DNA from: Coprothermobacter sp.
Lineage (GTDB): Bacteria > Caldisericota > Caldisericia > Cryosericales > Cryosericaceae
Direction of reading: 5' to 3'
Assembly: GCA_013824685.1 (NCBI GenBank)
Contig: PNOG01000025.1
Span: 1 to 38,534, forward strand
DNA: 38,534 nt
Shown here one piece after another: positions 1 to 7,224 of the stretch. The position numbers and the translations under genes were made by a program. Every line of letters begins with the position of its first letter. The first letter of the stretch is position 1. The notes under the pieces were generated by a model, which saw only the letters and a program-made list of their open reading frames with translations, searched no databases and had not been told where the DNA came from.

Positions 1-1
1 C

Positions 2-496
2 CAGAGTCTCATGCTGACCGGTGACTCGCGCGCTGCCGCCGAGTGGGTGGCGAAGGACCTGGGACTTGACGACTTCTTTGCCGAGGTACTGCCGCGCGAG
101 AAGGCAATGAGGATCCAGGAAGTCCAGCACAGGGGGCTGACGGTAGCCATGGTCGGCGACGGCGTGAACGACGCGCCGGCGCTAGCCCAGGCCGATGTCG
201 GGATTGCGATCGGCGCCGGCACCGACGTTGCCATCGAGACGGCGGACATCATCCTGGTCCGCGACGACCCCCGCGACGTCGTGGCAGTCGTGCGGCTGTC
301 GCGTGCCACGTACCGCAAGATGCTGCAGAATCTTGCATGGGCCACGGGGTACAATGTCGTCGCCATCCCGCTGGCAGCGGGTGTTCTTGCGGGAATCGGG
401 TTCGTCATGAGCCCAGCCGTCGGCGCCGTCCTGATGTCCCTGTCCACCATTGTCGTCGCCATCAACGCTCGCCTGCTCAAAGCACCACGGACATAG
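2..496 (+). CDS. CopB-like P1B-type metal-transporting ATPase, C-terminal fragment (5' end outside window)
   Basis: This is the last ~165 residues of a heavy-metal P-type ATPase; the frame is open to the left edge, so the start is not visible. It retains the end of the phosphorylation/nucleotide region (MLTGDS, then the hinge [12 protein letters not shown]), followed by the last two membrane helices. The helix motifs NLxWATGYN and MSLST-x-VAIN match the CopB (CPH-type) subgroup rather than CopA, whose last helix normally reads MxxSS. Family knowledge: such pumps export copper or silver from the cytoplasm using ATP. The metal-binding CPx motif itself lies outside the window, so the subgroup rests on the last two helices only. 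The gene ends at a TAG, and no clear terminator hairpin follows. A second metal ATPase with a CsoR regulator lies 3 kb downstream, so metal export is a local theme. Confidence 0.88.
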   Translation, partial: QSLMLTGDSRAAAEWVAKDLGLDDFFAEVLPREKAMRIQEVQHRGLTVAMVGDGVNDAPALAQADVGIAIGAGTDVAIETADIILVRDDPRDVVAVVRLSRATYRKMLQNLAWATGYNVVAIPLAAGVLAGIGFVMSPAVGAVLMSLSTIVVAINARLLKAPRT

Positions 497-1542
497 AATC
501 GCAATCCCTGGGGTCACGGTGGGAGGTCGAACGGTTAAGCGGTCTGGACCAATACGGTGGTCTTCGGGATTAGCATCACATCGATCCTGGTCCGGTTGGA
601 GGTATCCGAGAACGTGAAGCTCCACGGAGATGGATTTCGGAGGTAGTGCTAATGAGGTGGTGGACCCAGGGGATTCTGGTTGGAACCTGATTCTGGTTGG
701 AACCTTTTGCTCGTGGAATTGTCGAGACTCAGGAGGATTGTTGAGCAATCCGTGAATGGAAGGGGGCAAGACTCCACGAATACCGCAACAGAACACACTC
801 AGGAAGTCCACCGTCATCCATAATGTCGGGGGAGTCTCCGTCGCGTTCACCACCTAAGTCAGTAGGACAAATGATGTATTGGGGGTGTAGTCATGTCACT
901 TCAACATAGAATCCATATGGCCTGAAGGCGAACTCCTGAACCGTCGCCCGCTCGAGCAGGCCATTGTCTGATGACCCATGAGCGCCGAAGAACGGGCCAG
1001 ACTCCCAGTGTTGGAGGGCAAGCCGGAGTCTGCTGGATCTCGCCCTTCTTCCCAAAGGGGCCCTGAATCCGAAGTCTCACTCACTGATATGCGTCCGCAC
1101 CGATTCGGCCCTCGCCACGGAGCTGGGATGAAGCCATAGTGGGTAGTCCGTACCGGGCGATAGACACGTTTCCGCGTGCCCAAGAAGCTGGTGAACTGAC
1201 CTTCTCCTGAGGAACTTGGAGGGCGGGGGGATGCACTGTTCCAGCGGTTCCGAGGTCGACGCGGGACCCGTTGCTCTACTGACATTTTCCTATTGACTGG
1301 GACCGATAATCTGACTACCGTATGATTAGAGGATTAGCCCGGATGTCTCCGTGATGGCGGCGTGTGAATCTCAGTGACCGCCTGATCGTCACACATCTTG
1401 GTCGTAGGAATAGGCACTTCTGGTCATCCGCTTTCGTCTATCTTGGTCCAATCATCCGTATCGCGATCCTGAGCATCGACCTTCGGTCACGTGATGACAT
1501 CTGAGCCGGCACAATGCCGTGGAACCTCGGGAGGAAACTGAG
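497..1542. other. Gene-free ~1 kb interval, possibly decayed
   Basis: No open frame here has both a credible ribosome binding site and a recognisable protein. A 129-codon frame on the minus strand (896-1285) is low-complexity and rich in Arg, Ser and Pro, without a family signature. The interval carries one copy of a dispersed repeat (658-732) that recurs at 3021-3077, including a local 17-bp tandem duplication (672-688 and 689-705). Its base composition is less biased than the coding DNA around it. It may be a degraded mobile element or pseudogene remnant, but I cannot identify one. Confidence 0.5.
658..732. repeat. Dispersed repeat, copy 1
   Basis: This copy shares the block GGTGGACCC and then GTTGGAACCTTTTGCT followed by GGAATTGTCGAGACTCAG with a second copy at 3021-3077, in the same orientation. 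Here the segment GATTCTGGTTGGAACCT is duplicated in tandem (672-688 and 689-705). It lies in non-coding DNA. Its nature is unknown; it may be the end of a decayed mobile element. Confidence 0.65.
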
Positions 1543-2112
1543 ATGGAACACCAGTCAGGGAGAAAGGCGCTTGTTCATCGGGCCAAGGGAAACTTCGTGG
1601 TGGAAGAGAACATCGGGAATGTGCAGTGGCCCCAACAGTGCGCCGTGTGCGGGGGGCCCGCCGAAACAACTGACTGCCTGCATCTGCACAGCACGTTCAA
1701 GGCGCTGGGCAAGATCGATGTTGACGTCGATGGCATCCCGTACTGCAGGGAGTGCTTCCCCAAAGTGCACAGGGGCAAGGTGCTGGAGAGGGTTCGAACC
1801 GTCCTCGCCTTCGTGCTTGGAATTCCCCTCGGGCTGTATCTGATTGTCCTCTCGATGCAGCAGCGGAGCAGCGGTTCAAAATTCGTCTGGATTGGCATGA
1901 TCATGGTGCTCGCCCTTGCCGCGGGCTTTGGCCTCTCGTGGCTCATCGTAGACTTCCCGATCAGGAGACTCTTCAGGCGGCAATTCGCCAAGCCTGTAGA
2001 TGCATGGCTCATCCAGGAGAACAAGAGCGACAACCGGGAGGGGATCAGCGTGGTCATCTCGATCCCCAACGAGGACTACGCTGCCGCATTCGCCGGCCTC
2101 AACGGTGCTTAG
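1543..2112 (+). CDS. Zinc-ribbon-like membrane protein of unknown function
   Basis: I do not recognise a named family. The 189-residue protein has two CxxC pairs near its N-terminus (CAVCGGP and, about 35 residues later, YCRECFP), which look like a zinc ribbon. Two hydrophobic membrane helices follow, beginning at about residue 85 and residue 117, and then a soluble C-terminal tail. I chose ATG 1543 because GGGAGG (1529-1534) sits 8 bases upstream; an in-frame GTG at 1519 would put that ribosome binding site inside the gene. The RDD/SHOCT membrane protein begins 9 bases after the stop, so the two are probably co-transcribed. A cytoplasmic metal-binding head on a membrane anchor is inferred. 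Confidence 0.75.
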   Translation: MEHQSGRKALVHRAKGNFVVEENIGNVQWPQQCAVCGGPAETTDCLHLHSTFKALGKIDVDVDGIPYCRECFPKVHRGKVLERVRTVLAFVLGIPLGLYLIVLSMQQRSSGSKFVWIGMIMVLALAAGFGLSWLIVDFPIRRLFRRQFAKPVDAWLIQENKSDNREGISVVISIPNEDYAAAFAGLNGA

Positions 2113-2121
2113 GAAGCGGAG

Positions 2122-2757
2122 ATGCAAACGCCGACGGTGCCCATGTCCACGGTTGACTACGAGCAGGCAACCTCGTACAGGAGGCTGGCGGCACGTGGAG
2201 TTGACCTTGCCGTAGCATTCCTCGTGCTGCTGCCGCTGAGCATGGGGGTGGTAGTCCTCGTGGGTCGACTGATCGGCTCTGCTATGACGGTCGAAGTATC
2301 TGGCTGGGTCGGCGGTGCCTGTCTCTTCATCGCCCCCATCGCGTATGACGCCATCATGACACACCTGCTTGGCAAGACGCTCGGCAAGATGGCACTGGGA
2401 CTACGAGTGGTCGACGGCCAGGGTGCCAGACTGAGCTGGGGACGAAGCCTCCTCCGAGCGACCGTAGCATACCTAAGCGGTGTTGCCACGGTCTTCCTGA
2501 TCGTGGCTACCGCGTCCATTCTTGGCTGGGTGTTCCTGCGGGGTTTGTCCACTTACGCACGGTTTCCACATGATCGCGTATCGAAGAGCTTCGTTGTCCG
2601 GGAGGTCAAGGGTGAGCCCAAGAAGACCCCCAAGGGAGCTGCTGCGACCGACTCCGCAGGAGGTATATCTCCTATTACCGATCTGGAGAGACTTCGGGAG
2701 CAGGGGATCATCTCTGAAGAGGAATACGAGCGAAAGAGGAAAGAGGTGGGCCTCTGA
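2122..2757 (+). CDS. RDD family membrane protein with C-terminal SHOCT domain
   Basis: The 211-residue protein begins with the RDD-family signature YRRLAARGVDL (about residues 19-29). Hydrophobic helices follow, then the family's second motif GKTLGKMALGLRVVDGQG, with an Arg in SLLRA further on. Near the C-terminus is ITDLERLREQGIISEEEY, a typical SHOCT (short C-terminal) motif, joined by a polar linker. RDD proteins are integral membrane proteins, mostly of unknown function; some have been implicated in ion transport. SHOCT domains occur at the ends of many unrelated membrane proteins and may mediate oligomerisation. It follows the zinc-ribbon gene by 9 bases and probably shares its transcript. 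The start ATG 2122 has a GGAAGCGGAG stretch directly upstream. Confidence 0.85.
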   Translation: MQTPTVPMSTVDYEQATSYRRLAARGVDLAVAFLVLLPLSMGVVVLVGRLIGSAMTVEVSGWVGGACLFIAPIAYDAIMTHLLGKTLGKMALGLRVVDGQGARLSWGRSLLRATVAYLSGVATVFLIVATASILGWVFLRGLSTYARFPHDRVSKSFVVREVKGEPKKTPKGAAATDSAGGISPITDLERLREQGIISEEEYERKRKEVGL

Positions 2758-2805
2758 CGAGGCGGAGTCCAAGGCAAGGAGCATCCCGGCTGGTTTGGGT
2801 GGATG

Positions 2806-2832
2806 ACCACCTCTGGCGACGCCAGAGGTGGT
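2806..2832. terminator. Perfect 12-bp hairpin after the RDD gene
   Basis: ACCACCTCTGGC and GCCAGAGGTGGT form a perfect 12-bp stem around a GAC loop, 48 bases after the RDD stop codon. Neither strand has a T-run after it, so it may be a Rho-independent terminator without a tail or an mRNA 3'-end stabiliser. Confidence 0.5.
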
Positions 2833-3407
2833 GAAGAAAGAGCTTGGCAAATTGGAGGATATGGGATCCTCCTGAGCAGCATCTGATCTGACTACGAGAC
2901 AGCAGTTCCAGAGGTTCGTTTCCCCCGAAGGAATCGCGACAAGCGGATCAGGATGTAGAACCAGCCGAATCGCCTCTTGCTTACAGAGGAGAGGCTTCCA
3001 ACAACAGTCCAAAACGCTGTGGTGGACCCGAGCGGTTCCAGTTGGAACCTTTTGCTGGCGGAATTGTCGAGACTCAGCCAAATAGCCGAGCGTGCCACCA
3101 ACGACAGGAACCATGAGTCCTCAAGTGCTGCAGTACCAGAGGCGAGGAAGAGATAGCGCTATCTACAATCAGGGGGATATGCTCCCAGTGTTCACTACCC
3201 AAGTGTCTAGAACCAATACTTGGTACTCTATCAGTCCAATCTACTCAGTCCTGTACCCATCGAGTGTTTGTCGAGGAAGAACGTCCTGATCTCTCGCCCG
3301 CGCGCGCGACAAACCGGAGCCGTCCACACATTGCTCACGCAGTATCTGGGGCACTCTGAGGTACTCGGACACCCCGCCTTCACCGGGCCTGCTCGAGTCC
3401 ACCTGCA
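2833..3407. other. Non-coding interval before the metal ATPase operon
   Basis: No credible gene is visible. The interval contains copy 2 of the dispersed repeat (3021-3077), with a small hairpin GGTTCC-AGTT-GGAACC followed by TTTT at 3034-3053, and otherwise unremarkable sequence up to the ATPase promoter. Confidence 0.5.
3021..3077. repeat. Dispersed repeat, copy 2
   Basis: This is the second copy of the block seen at 658-732, in the same orientation and again outside genes. It includes the inverted repeat GGTTCC/GGAACC (3034-3049) followed by TTTT, which on the plus strand could act as a weak terminator. Confidence 0.65.
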
Positions 3408-3436
3408 TTGACAACCACCACGAAGAGGCATAGAGT
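3408..3436 (+). promoter_or_regulatory. Sigma70-like promoter of the metal ATPase-csoR operon
   Basis: TTGACA (3408-3413) and TAGAGT (3431-3436) are 17 bases apart. Transcription would start near 3443, exactly where the CsoR-like operator begins. Confidence 0.7.
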
Positions 3437-3442
3437 GCTCAT

Positions 3443-3459
3443 ATGCCCCAGGGGGGCAT
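3443..3459. promoter_or_regulatory. Predicted CsoR operator
   Basis: ATGCCCC-AGG-GGGGCAT is a perfect 7-bp inverted repeat of the A/T-flanked G/C-tract type bound by CsoR-family repressors. It lies at the predicted transcription start, downstream of the -10 box. A csoR gene with the Cu(I) residue set ends the same operon, so autoregulation is likely. Confidence 0.65.
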
Positions 3460-3502
3460 TAGGCATAGTCTCAATCTGGTTTTGGAAAGGTGGTGTCGGA
3501 TC

Positions 3503-5383
3503 ATGCATCTCATCGACAAGTTTCGAGAAGAGGAGTTTCGCACGTTGTGCTTGACCGTTCTATCAGGAGCCTTTCTGGTAGCCAGTTTCTTCAAGTGGTT
3601 TCAAGGAATGCCCTTTGATCCGGCGTGGGTAGCGATTGTCGTGAGTGGCATCCCGATTGTGTTTGGCGCAGTGAAGGGATTGGTCACGGAGTTCGATGTC
3701 ACCGCAGACGTTCTCGTCGCGATTGCCCTGGTTGCAGCAGTCAGCATCGGAGAGTATTTCGCTGCCGGAGAAGTCGCGTTCATCATGCAGATCGGCAAGG
3801 TGCTGGAGGACGCCACGGCCGCGAAGTCACGCAAGAGTCTCCAGGTACTCATCAAGCTTACTCCTCAGAAGGCCCGTCTCCGTACAGCCGATGGAGAGCA
3901 GGAGATACTCGCTTCAGAGGTCAAGACAGGTGATCTGCTTCTGGTCCGTCCTGGCGAGGCCATTCCCGTAGACGGGAGGATTGTCCGCGGAAGCACGTCA
4001 GTCGACCAGTCTGCCATGACGGGCGAGTCAGTTCCAGTGGACCGGACAACAGGCGATGACGTCTACCAGGGGACCATCAACCAGGAAGGAGTCGTCGAGC
4101 TTGAAGCCACGAGCGTCGGCAATGATTCCTCCCTGAGGAAGATGATCCGCTTGGTTGAAGAAGCCGAGGAGAACAAGGCGCCGATTGTCCGTGTTGCAGA
4201 CAAATGGGCGCGCATTCTCGTCCCGGTGGCGCTGGGTTGTGCGGTGCTGATCTACGCGCTCACAAAGGACATCTACCGGGGGGTCGCTGCGCTCGTCGTC
4301 TTCTGCCCGTGCTCGCTGATACTTGCCACTCCGACCGCCATGTTGGCTACGATTGGCAATGCGACGAAGAAGGGCATCCTCATCAAATCCGGCGCGGCAG
4401 TCGAGGCGGTGGCAAAGATCGACACGCTGGTGATGGACAAGACGGGAACACTCACGTACGGGGAACTCCGGGTGGAGGATGTCCGTATGCTTGACGAGGG
4501 GGTGGATTCCATCAGCTTTTGGGGGCTCGTTGCGAGTGCCGAGAAGTTTTCTGAACATCCCCTGGGAAAGGCGGTCCTAGCGTACGCTCAGAGTCAAGGC
4601 ATCACAGCAGAGGACCCGGAGACATTCGAGATGCGAGCCGGAAAGGGTGTCGCTGCAACAGTCCGTGGACATGAAGTCCTCATCGGCGAGAAGGCTGTCG
4701 GGCAGGAGATCCTCGACGACACCCCGGAGGCTGCAGCGTTCATCGAAGAGATGCAGGAAAAGGGAAAGACTGTGTTGCCAGTCGCAGTGGACGGGAAGAT
4801 TGTCGGAGTGGTCTCCGTCGCAGATGTCCTCCGGAAGGAAGCCAAGAGCACGATCGCGGAACTCGAGCGGACGGGCTTGTCGCGCATCGTCATGCTGACC
4901 GGCGACAACCAGGCGGTCGCCAATGCCATTGGCGAGGCGGCGGGCGTGACGGACGTGGTTGCCTCCCTGCTGCCAGATGACAAGGTCGACGCCATCAAAG
5001 AGTTGACTGATCAGGGGCACTCCGTCGGGATGGTCGGCGACGGCGTCAACGATGCGCCCGCACTTGCCGCCGCTTCCGTCGGGATCGTCATGGGGGCCAT
5101 CGGCTCCGACGTCGCCATGGAAGCGGCGGATATCGCTCTGATGAGTGACGACATCAGCAAGCTCCCGTTCCTGATCAGGCTCTGCCGCAAGACCAGAAGC
5201 CGCATTGTCTTCAACATCGTGATTTCCATGTGCATCAACTTTGGTGCCATCATCTTTGCGGGTTTTGGCATGCTGAGTCCTGTTGCAGCAGCGATTGTCC
5301 ACAATTGCGGGTCGGTATTCGTGGTAGTAAACTCGGCGTTGTTGCTCGCATACCGGGAGAAGGAGCAGACCGTGGTGGCCTGA
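3503..5383 (+). CDS. P1B-type heavy-metal-translocating ATPase (CPC motif), probable Cu(I)/metal exporter
   Basis: The 626-residue protein has the complete P-type ATPase core: TGES (173-176, actuator), CPC (268-270, membrane metal site), DKTGTLT (from 312, phosphorylated Asp), HP (352-353, nucleotide binding) and GDGVND (512-517, hinge). There is no N-terminal CxxC heavy-metal-binding domain. The last helix contains HNCGS and VVVNS, unlike CopA (MxxSS) and with Asn where Zn/Cd pumps usually have Asp. Substrate class is therefore unclear from the pump alone, but the downstream csoR has the copper-sensing residues, favouring Cu(I). I chose ATG 3503 because the in-frame ATG at 3443 coincides with the predicted transcription start and CsoR operator. 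A purine-rich AAAGGTGG lies upstream of 3503. Confidence 0.9.
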   Translation: MHLIDKFREEEFRTLCLTVLSGAFLVASFFKWFQGMPFDPAWVAIVVSGIPIVFGAVKGLVTEFDVTADVLVAIALVAAVSIGEYFAAGEVAFIMQIGKVLEDATAAKSRKSLQVLIKLTPQKARLRTADGEQEILASEVKTGDLLLVRPGEAIPVDGRIVRGSTSVDQSAMTGESVPVDRTTGDDVYQGTINQEGVVELEATSVGNDSSLRKMIRLVEEAEENKAPIVRVADKWARILVPVALGCAVLIYALTKDIYRGVAALVVFCPCSLILATPTAMLATIGNATKKGILIKSGAAVEAVAKIDTLVMDKTGTLTYGELRVEDVRMLDEGVDSISFWGLVASAEKFSEHPLGKAVLAYAQSQGITAEDPETFEMRAGKGVAATVRGHEVLIGEKAVGQEILDDTPEAAAFIEEMQEKGKTVLPVAVDGKIVGVVSVADVLRKEAKSTIAELERTGLSRIVMLTGDNQAVANAIGEAAGVTDVVASLLPDDKVDAIKELTDQGHSVGMVGDGVNDAPALAAASVGIVMGAIGSDVAMEAADIALMSDDISKLPFLIRLCRKTRSRIVFNIVISMCINFGAIIFAGFGMLSPVAAAIVHNCGSVFVVVNSALLLAYREKEQTVVA

Positions 5384-5440
5384 CCGGTACCATTTGCACG
5401 GCCACCGGATTCACTTGAAGTAAAGCGGGAGGAACCATCC

Positions 5441-5722
5441 ATGCCAACTCATCAGCACCATGACGTGAAGAAGCTGTGTCAGCGAATCAACAGGATCGAG
5501 GGGCAGCTGGGAGGCATCCGCAAGATGCTCGAGAACGACGAACCCTGCGACGAGATCATCGTCCAGCTCAACTCCGCAAGAGCAGCGCTGCAGAAGATCA
5601 GCCAGATCGTGCTGGAAGATCATCTCGATTACTGCGTGATCGAGGCGCTTCGAGACAGAGAGCGCGAACCACAGGTTGACAGCATGAAGCGTGCCTTGAG
5701 CCAATACACAAAGATGGTGTGA
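5441..5722 (+). CDS. csoR: CsoR-family copper-sensing transcriptional repressor
   Basis: The 93-residue all-helical protein matches the CsoR/RcnR/FrmR family along its whole length (VKKLCQRINRIEGQLGGI is the typical first helix). The metal-sensing residues are Cys36, His61 and Cys65, the x-C-H-C pattern of Cu(I) sensors and even the same numbering as the classic mycobacterial CsoR; RcnR-type Ni/Co sensors would have His in place of Cys65. The extra His residues at positions 4, 6 and 7 are notable. Family knowledge: apo-CsoR binds G/C-tract operators and Cu(I) releases it. It sits 57 bases after the ATPase gene with a strong GGGAGG (5427-5432) 8 bases before its ATG. A matching operator overlaps the operon's start, implying copper-induced, self-regulated expression. 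Confidence 0.93.
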   Translation: MPTHQHHDVKKLCQRINRIEGQLGGIRKMLENDEPCDEIIVQLNSARAALQKISQIVLEDHLDYCVIEALRDREREPQVDSMKRALSQYTKMV

Positions 5723-5907
5723 TTTGAAGCCCACAGATGCAGTGATGCGTTTTCAAGCGCACCCGCTGCCGTCTTGAATGAAGTGGTTTCTCAGGGAACG
5801 AATCACTGATGGAACTCCGATCGCCTTGCGTCTCTGCTCAGCCGTACCTCGACAACGGGGCGATGACAGCTGCCAAGAAATGCCATAAACGTAGTATCGA
5901 TGCTGTG

Positions 5908-5984
5908 TGGTGGCGGCGGGGGGATTCGAACCCTCGACACTCCGGGTATGAGCCGAATGCTCTAACCAACTGAGCTACGCCGCC
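5908..5984 (-). tRNA. tRNA-Met (CAU), elongator type, CCA encoded
   Basis: The cloverleaf reads from 5984 down to 5908. The acceptor GGCGGCG pairs with CGCCGCC, the D-arm is GCTC/GAGC, the anticodon loop CTCATAC holds CAU, and the T loop is TTCGAAT, with A73 and an encoded CCA. The G1-C72 pair and overall sequence resemble elongator tRNA-Met rather than the initiator; a CAU tRNA-Ile2 cannot be fully excluded. The T stem has one A-C mismatch (GAGGG/CCCCC). Confidence 0.93.
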
Positions 5985-6007
5985 ACGGGGCGCTGGAAAA
6001 CTGGAAC

Positions 6008-6036
6008 ATAGTAGCAGAGACGACAGCCTCTGTCAA
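6008..6036 (-). promoter_or_regulatory. Promoter of tRNA-Met
   Basis: On the minus strand TTGACA (6036-6031) and TACTAT (6013-6008) are 17 bases apart, ending 24 bases before the mature tRNA 5' end. This is close to consensus. Confidence 0.75.
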
Positions 6037-6054
6037 GCGAGGAAAAGCGAGACG

Positions 6055-6516
6055 CTATCCGCGCTTGCGCTCTGTCCGCTTCTTCTTGTCGACCTGCCAC
6101 TCCTGTGAGTCCTGCAGATACCGCTTCATCATCATGTCGAAGGGGCTCAGCAAGGGCTTCTCGCGGAACGGCCGCGAGCTGTAGGACGGGCGGGCAGACG
6201 GCGCACTTGGCGCAGAAGCCGGGGTGGAGGAGCTGCCTTCCACAGCAGGAGCGGCGGGCGTTTCATCGGCCCCACCGGCAACTTTGGCGGCCTTGATGGA
6301 GAGATTGAGCTTGCCATCCTTGTTTCGGCCAATGACGCGAACGATGACCTTGTCCCCTTCCTTGAGGAACTGGTTGACGTCCTTGACGTAGGTGTCGCTG
6401 ATTTCCGAGATGTGGACCAGACCTACTTCATTGGTGTCTGTCTTGACGAACGCTCCGAACGGAACGATCTTGACGACAATACCTTCGGTTAGCTTGATGC
6501 GGTGCTCTTCGGCCAT
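6055..6516 (-). CDS. S1 RNA-binding domain protein
   Basis: This is a 153-residue protein with a single S1 domain at about residues 5-75. The fold is marked by GIVVKIVPFGAFVKTD, GLVHISEIS and GDKVIVRVIGRNKDGKLNLSIK, all standard S1/OB-fold landmarks. The second half is a low-complexity Ala/Ser/Pro linker and a basic tail ending in Lys/Arg-rich sequence. It resembles short S1 proteins often encoded beside ftsB/divIC, as in the DivIC-YabR arrangement in Bacillus. Family knowledge: S1 domains bind RNA, so a ribosome- or mRNA-associated cytoplasmic role is likely. It lies 91 bases downstream of the FtsB-like gene. ATG 6516 is preferred; a GTG at 6528 is possible, but its purine-rich site AGAGG would be only 3 bases away. 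Confidence 0.85.
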   Translation of the reverse strand: MAEEHRIKLTEGIVVKIVPFGAFVKTDTNEVGLVHISEISDTYVKDVNQFLKEGDKVIVRVIGRNKDGKLNLSIKAAKVAGGADETPAAPAVEGSSSTPASAPSAPSARPSYSSRPFREKPLLSPFDMMMKRYLQDSQEWQVDKKKRTERKRG

Positions 6517-6577
6517 TAAGCTCGTCACTCACCTCTGCGGGGGATAGCTCTGTCGACATGGCAGGCTCCAATAAAAC

Positions 6578-6605
6578 AGCATACAGCGCCCAGGCCAAAA
6601 TGCAA
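6578..6605 (-). promoter_or_regulatory. Possible promoter of the S1-domain gene
   Basis: On the minus strand TTGCAT (6605-6600), a 16-base spacer and TATGCT (6583-6578) lie immediately after the FtsB-like stop codon. The surrounding GGGTTGCATTTTG (6608-6596) is repeated exactly before the M23 peptidase gene (10087-10075). Confidence 0.4.
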
Positions 6606-6607
6606 CC

Positions 6608-6994
6608 CTAGAACCATCCCTTGACCCATGTGATGAGCTGACTCAACGCGCGAGGAAGACCCGTGGGCTCAGGGGAAACCGGCTCTGGGACTGTGCGGTC
6701 CACGGGGAAGAGGATGACGGTGTCACCCTTCTTGCTCATGAGCATGTCCTCGCGCGCGACCTTTTCGACGTAGGCTTTCGTCGCATGATACTGCATAGCC
6801 TTCTGTTGTTCGAGCGTCTGTGCGCTGACCCGTTGCAGTTCAGCAAACGTACGTGTCACCAGCCGGTCTGCCTTGCCCAGGTAGACGAGCGCGGCGACCG
6901 TACTCCAGATGAGATACCCAATGACGAAACACGCCACGAGCGCTAGAACCTTGTGGATGTTCAGTGTATGTCCACGCTTCTGTTGTCTCAACAC
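6608..6994 (-). CDS. FtsB/DivIC-like septum formation protein
   Basis: The ~128-residue protein has a short basic N-terminus, one membrane helix (VLALVACFVIGYLIWSTVAALVY), a coiled-coil-like region, then the family's signature block YVEKVAREDMLMSKKGDTVILFP. Family knowledge: FtsB/DivIC is a bitopic divisome protein that works with FtsL and FtsQ/DivIB to activate septal peptidoglycan synthesis. The tail is rich in Pro and Glu and ends hydrophobic (LITWVKGWF). I prefer GTG 6994, with AAGGA 8 bases upstream; the ATG at 7003 abuts that ribosome binding site with no spacing. An excellent promoter (7102-7130) precedes it, and the S1-domain gene follows, so it probably heads a two-gene unit. Confidence 0.82.
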   Translation of the reverse strand: MLRQQKRGHTLNIHKVLALVACFVIGYLIWSTVAALVYLGKADRLVTRTFAELQRVSAQTLEQQKAMQYHATKAYVEKVAREDMLMSKKGDTVILFPVDRTVPEPVSPEPTGLPRALSQLITWVKGWF

Positions 6995-7101
6995 AGATCT
7001 CATCCTTCAGGCGTCGGGCTCACGGTGCTCACCCGAGCGATGTTCCGCCCTCTCACCGTCTCGATCGTCGGAACGCACGAGCGGTCACGGCCAGTGACGT
7101 C

Positions 7102-7130
7102 ATCATACCCATTCACCACACCCACGTCAA
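7102..7130 (-). promoter_or_regulatory. Promoter of the FtsB-like gene
   Basis: On the minus strand TTGACG (7130-7125), a 17-base spacer and TATGAT (7107-7102) give a near-consensus promoter. The 8-bp palindrome TGACGTCA (7095-7102) sits at the predicted start. The leader to GTG 6994 is about 100 bases. Confidence 0.7.
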
Positions 7131-7224
7131 GCACCTTGTCACATGACGTCCCCTGCTCCAGTTGGACAACCAGGACGCGCTGCCAGTATCACTTACCCGT
7201 CGCTGCGCTCCCGGCTCGTCTCAC

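Noticed and set aside
896-1285. 129-codon open frame on the minus strand
   Set aside because: No ribosome binding site, low-complexity Arg/Ser/Pro composition and no family signature; it lies in a gene-free interval.
3443-3502. 20-codon N-terminal extension of the metal ATPase from ATG 3443
   Set aside because: That ATG coincides with the predicted transcription start and the CsoR-like operator; the extension has no homology-like features.
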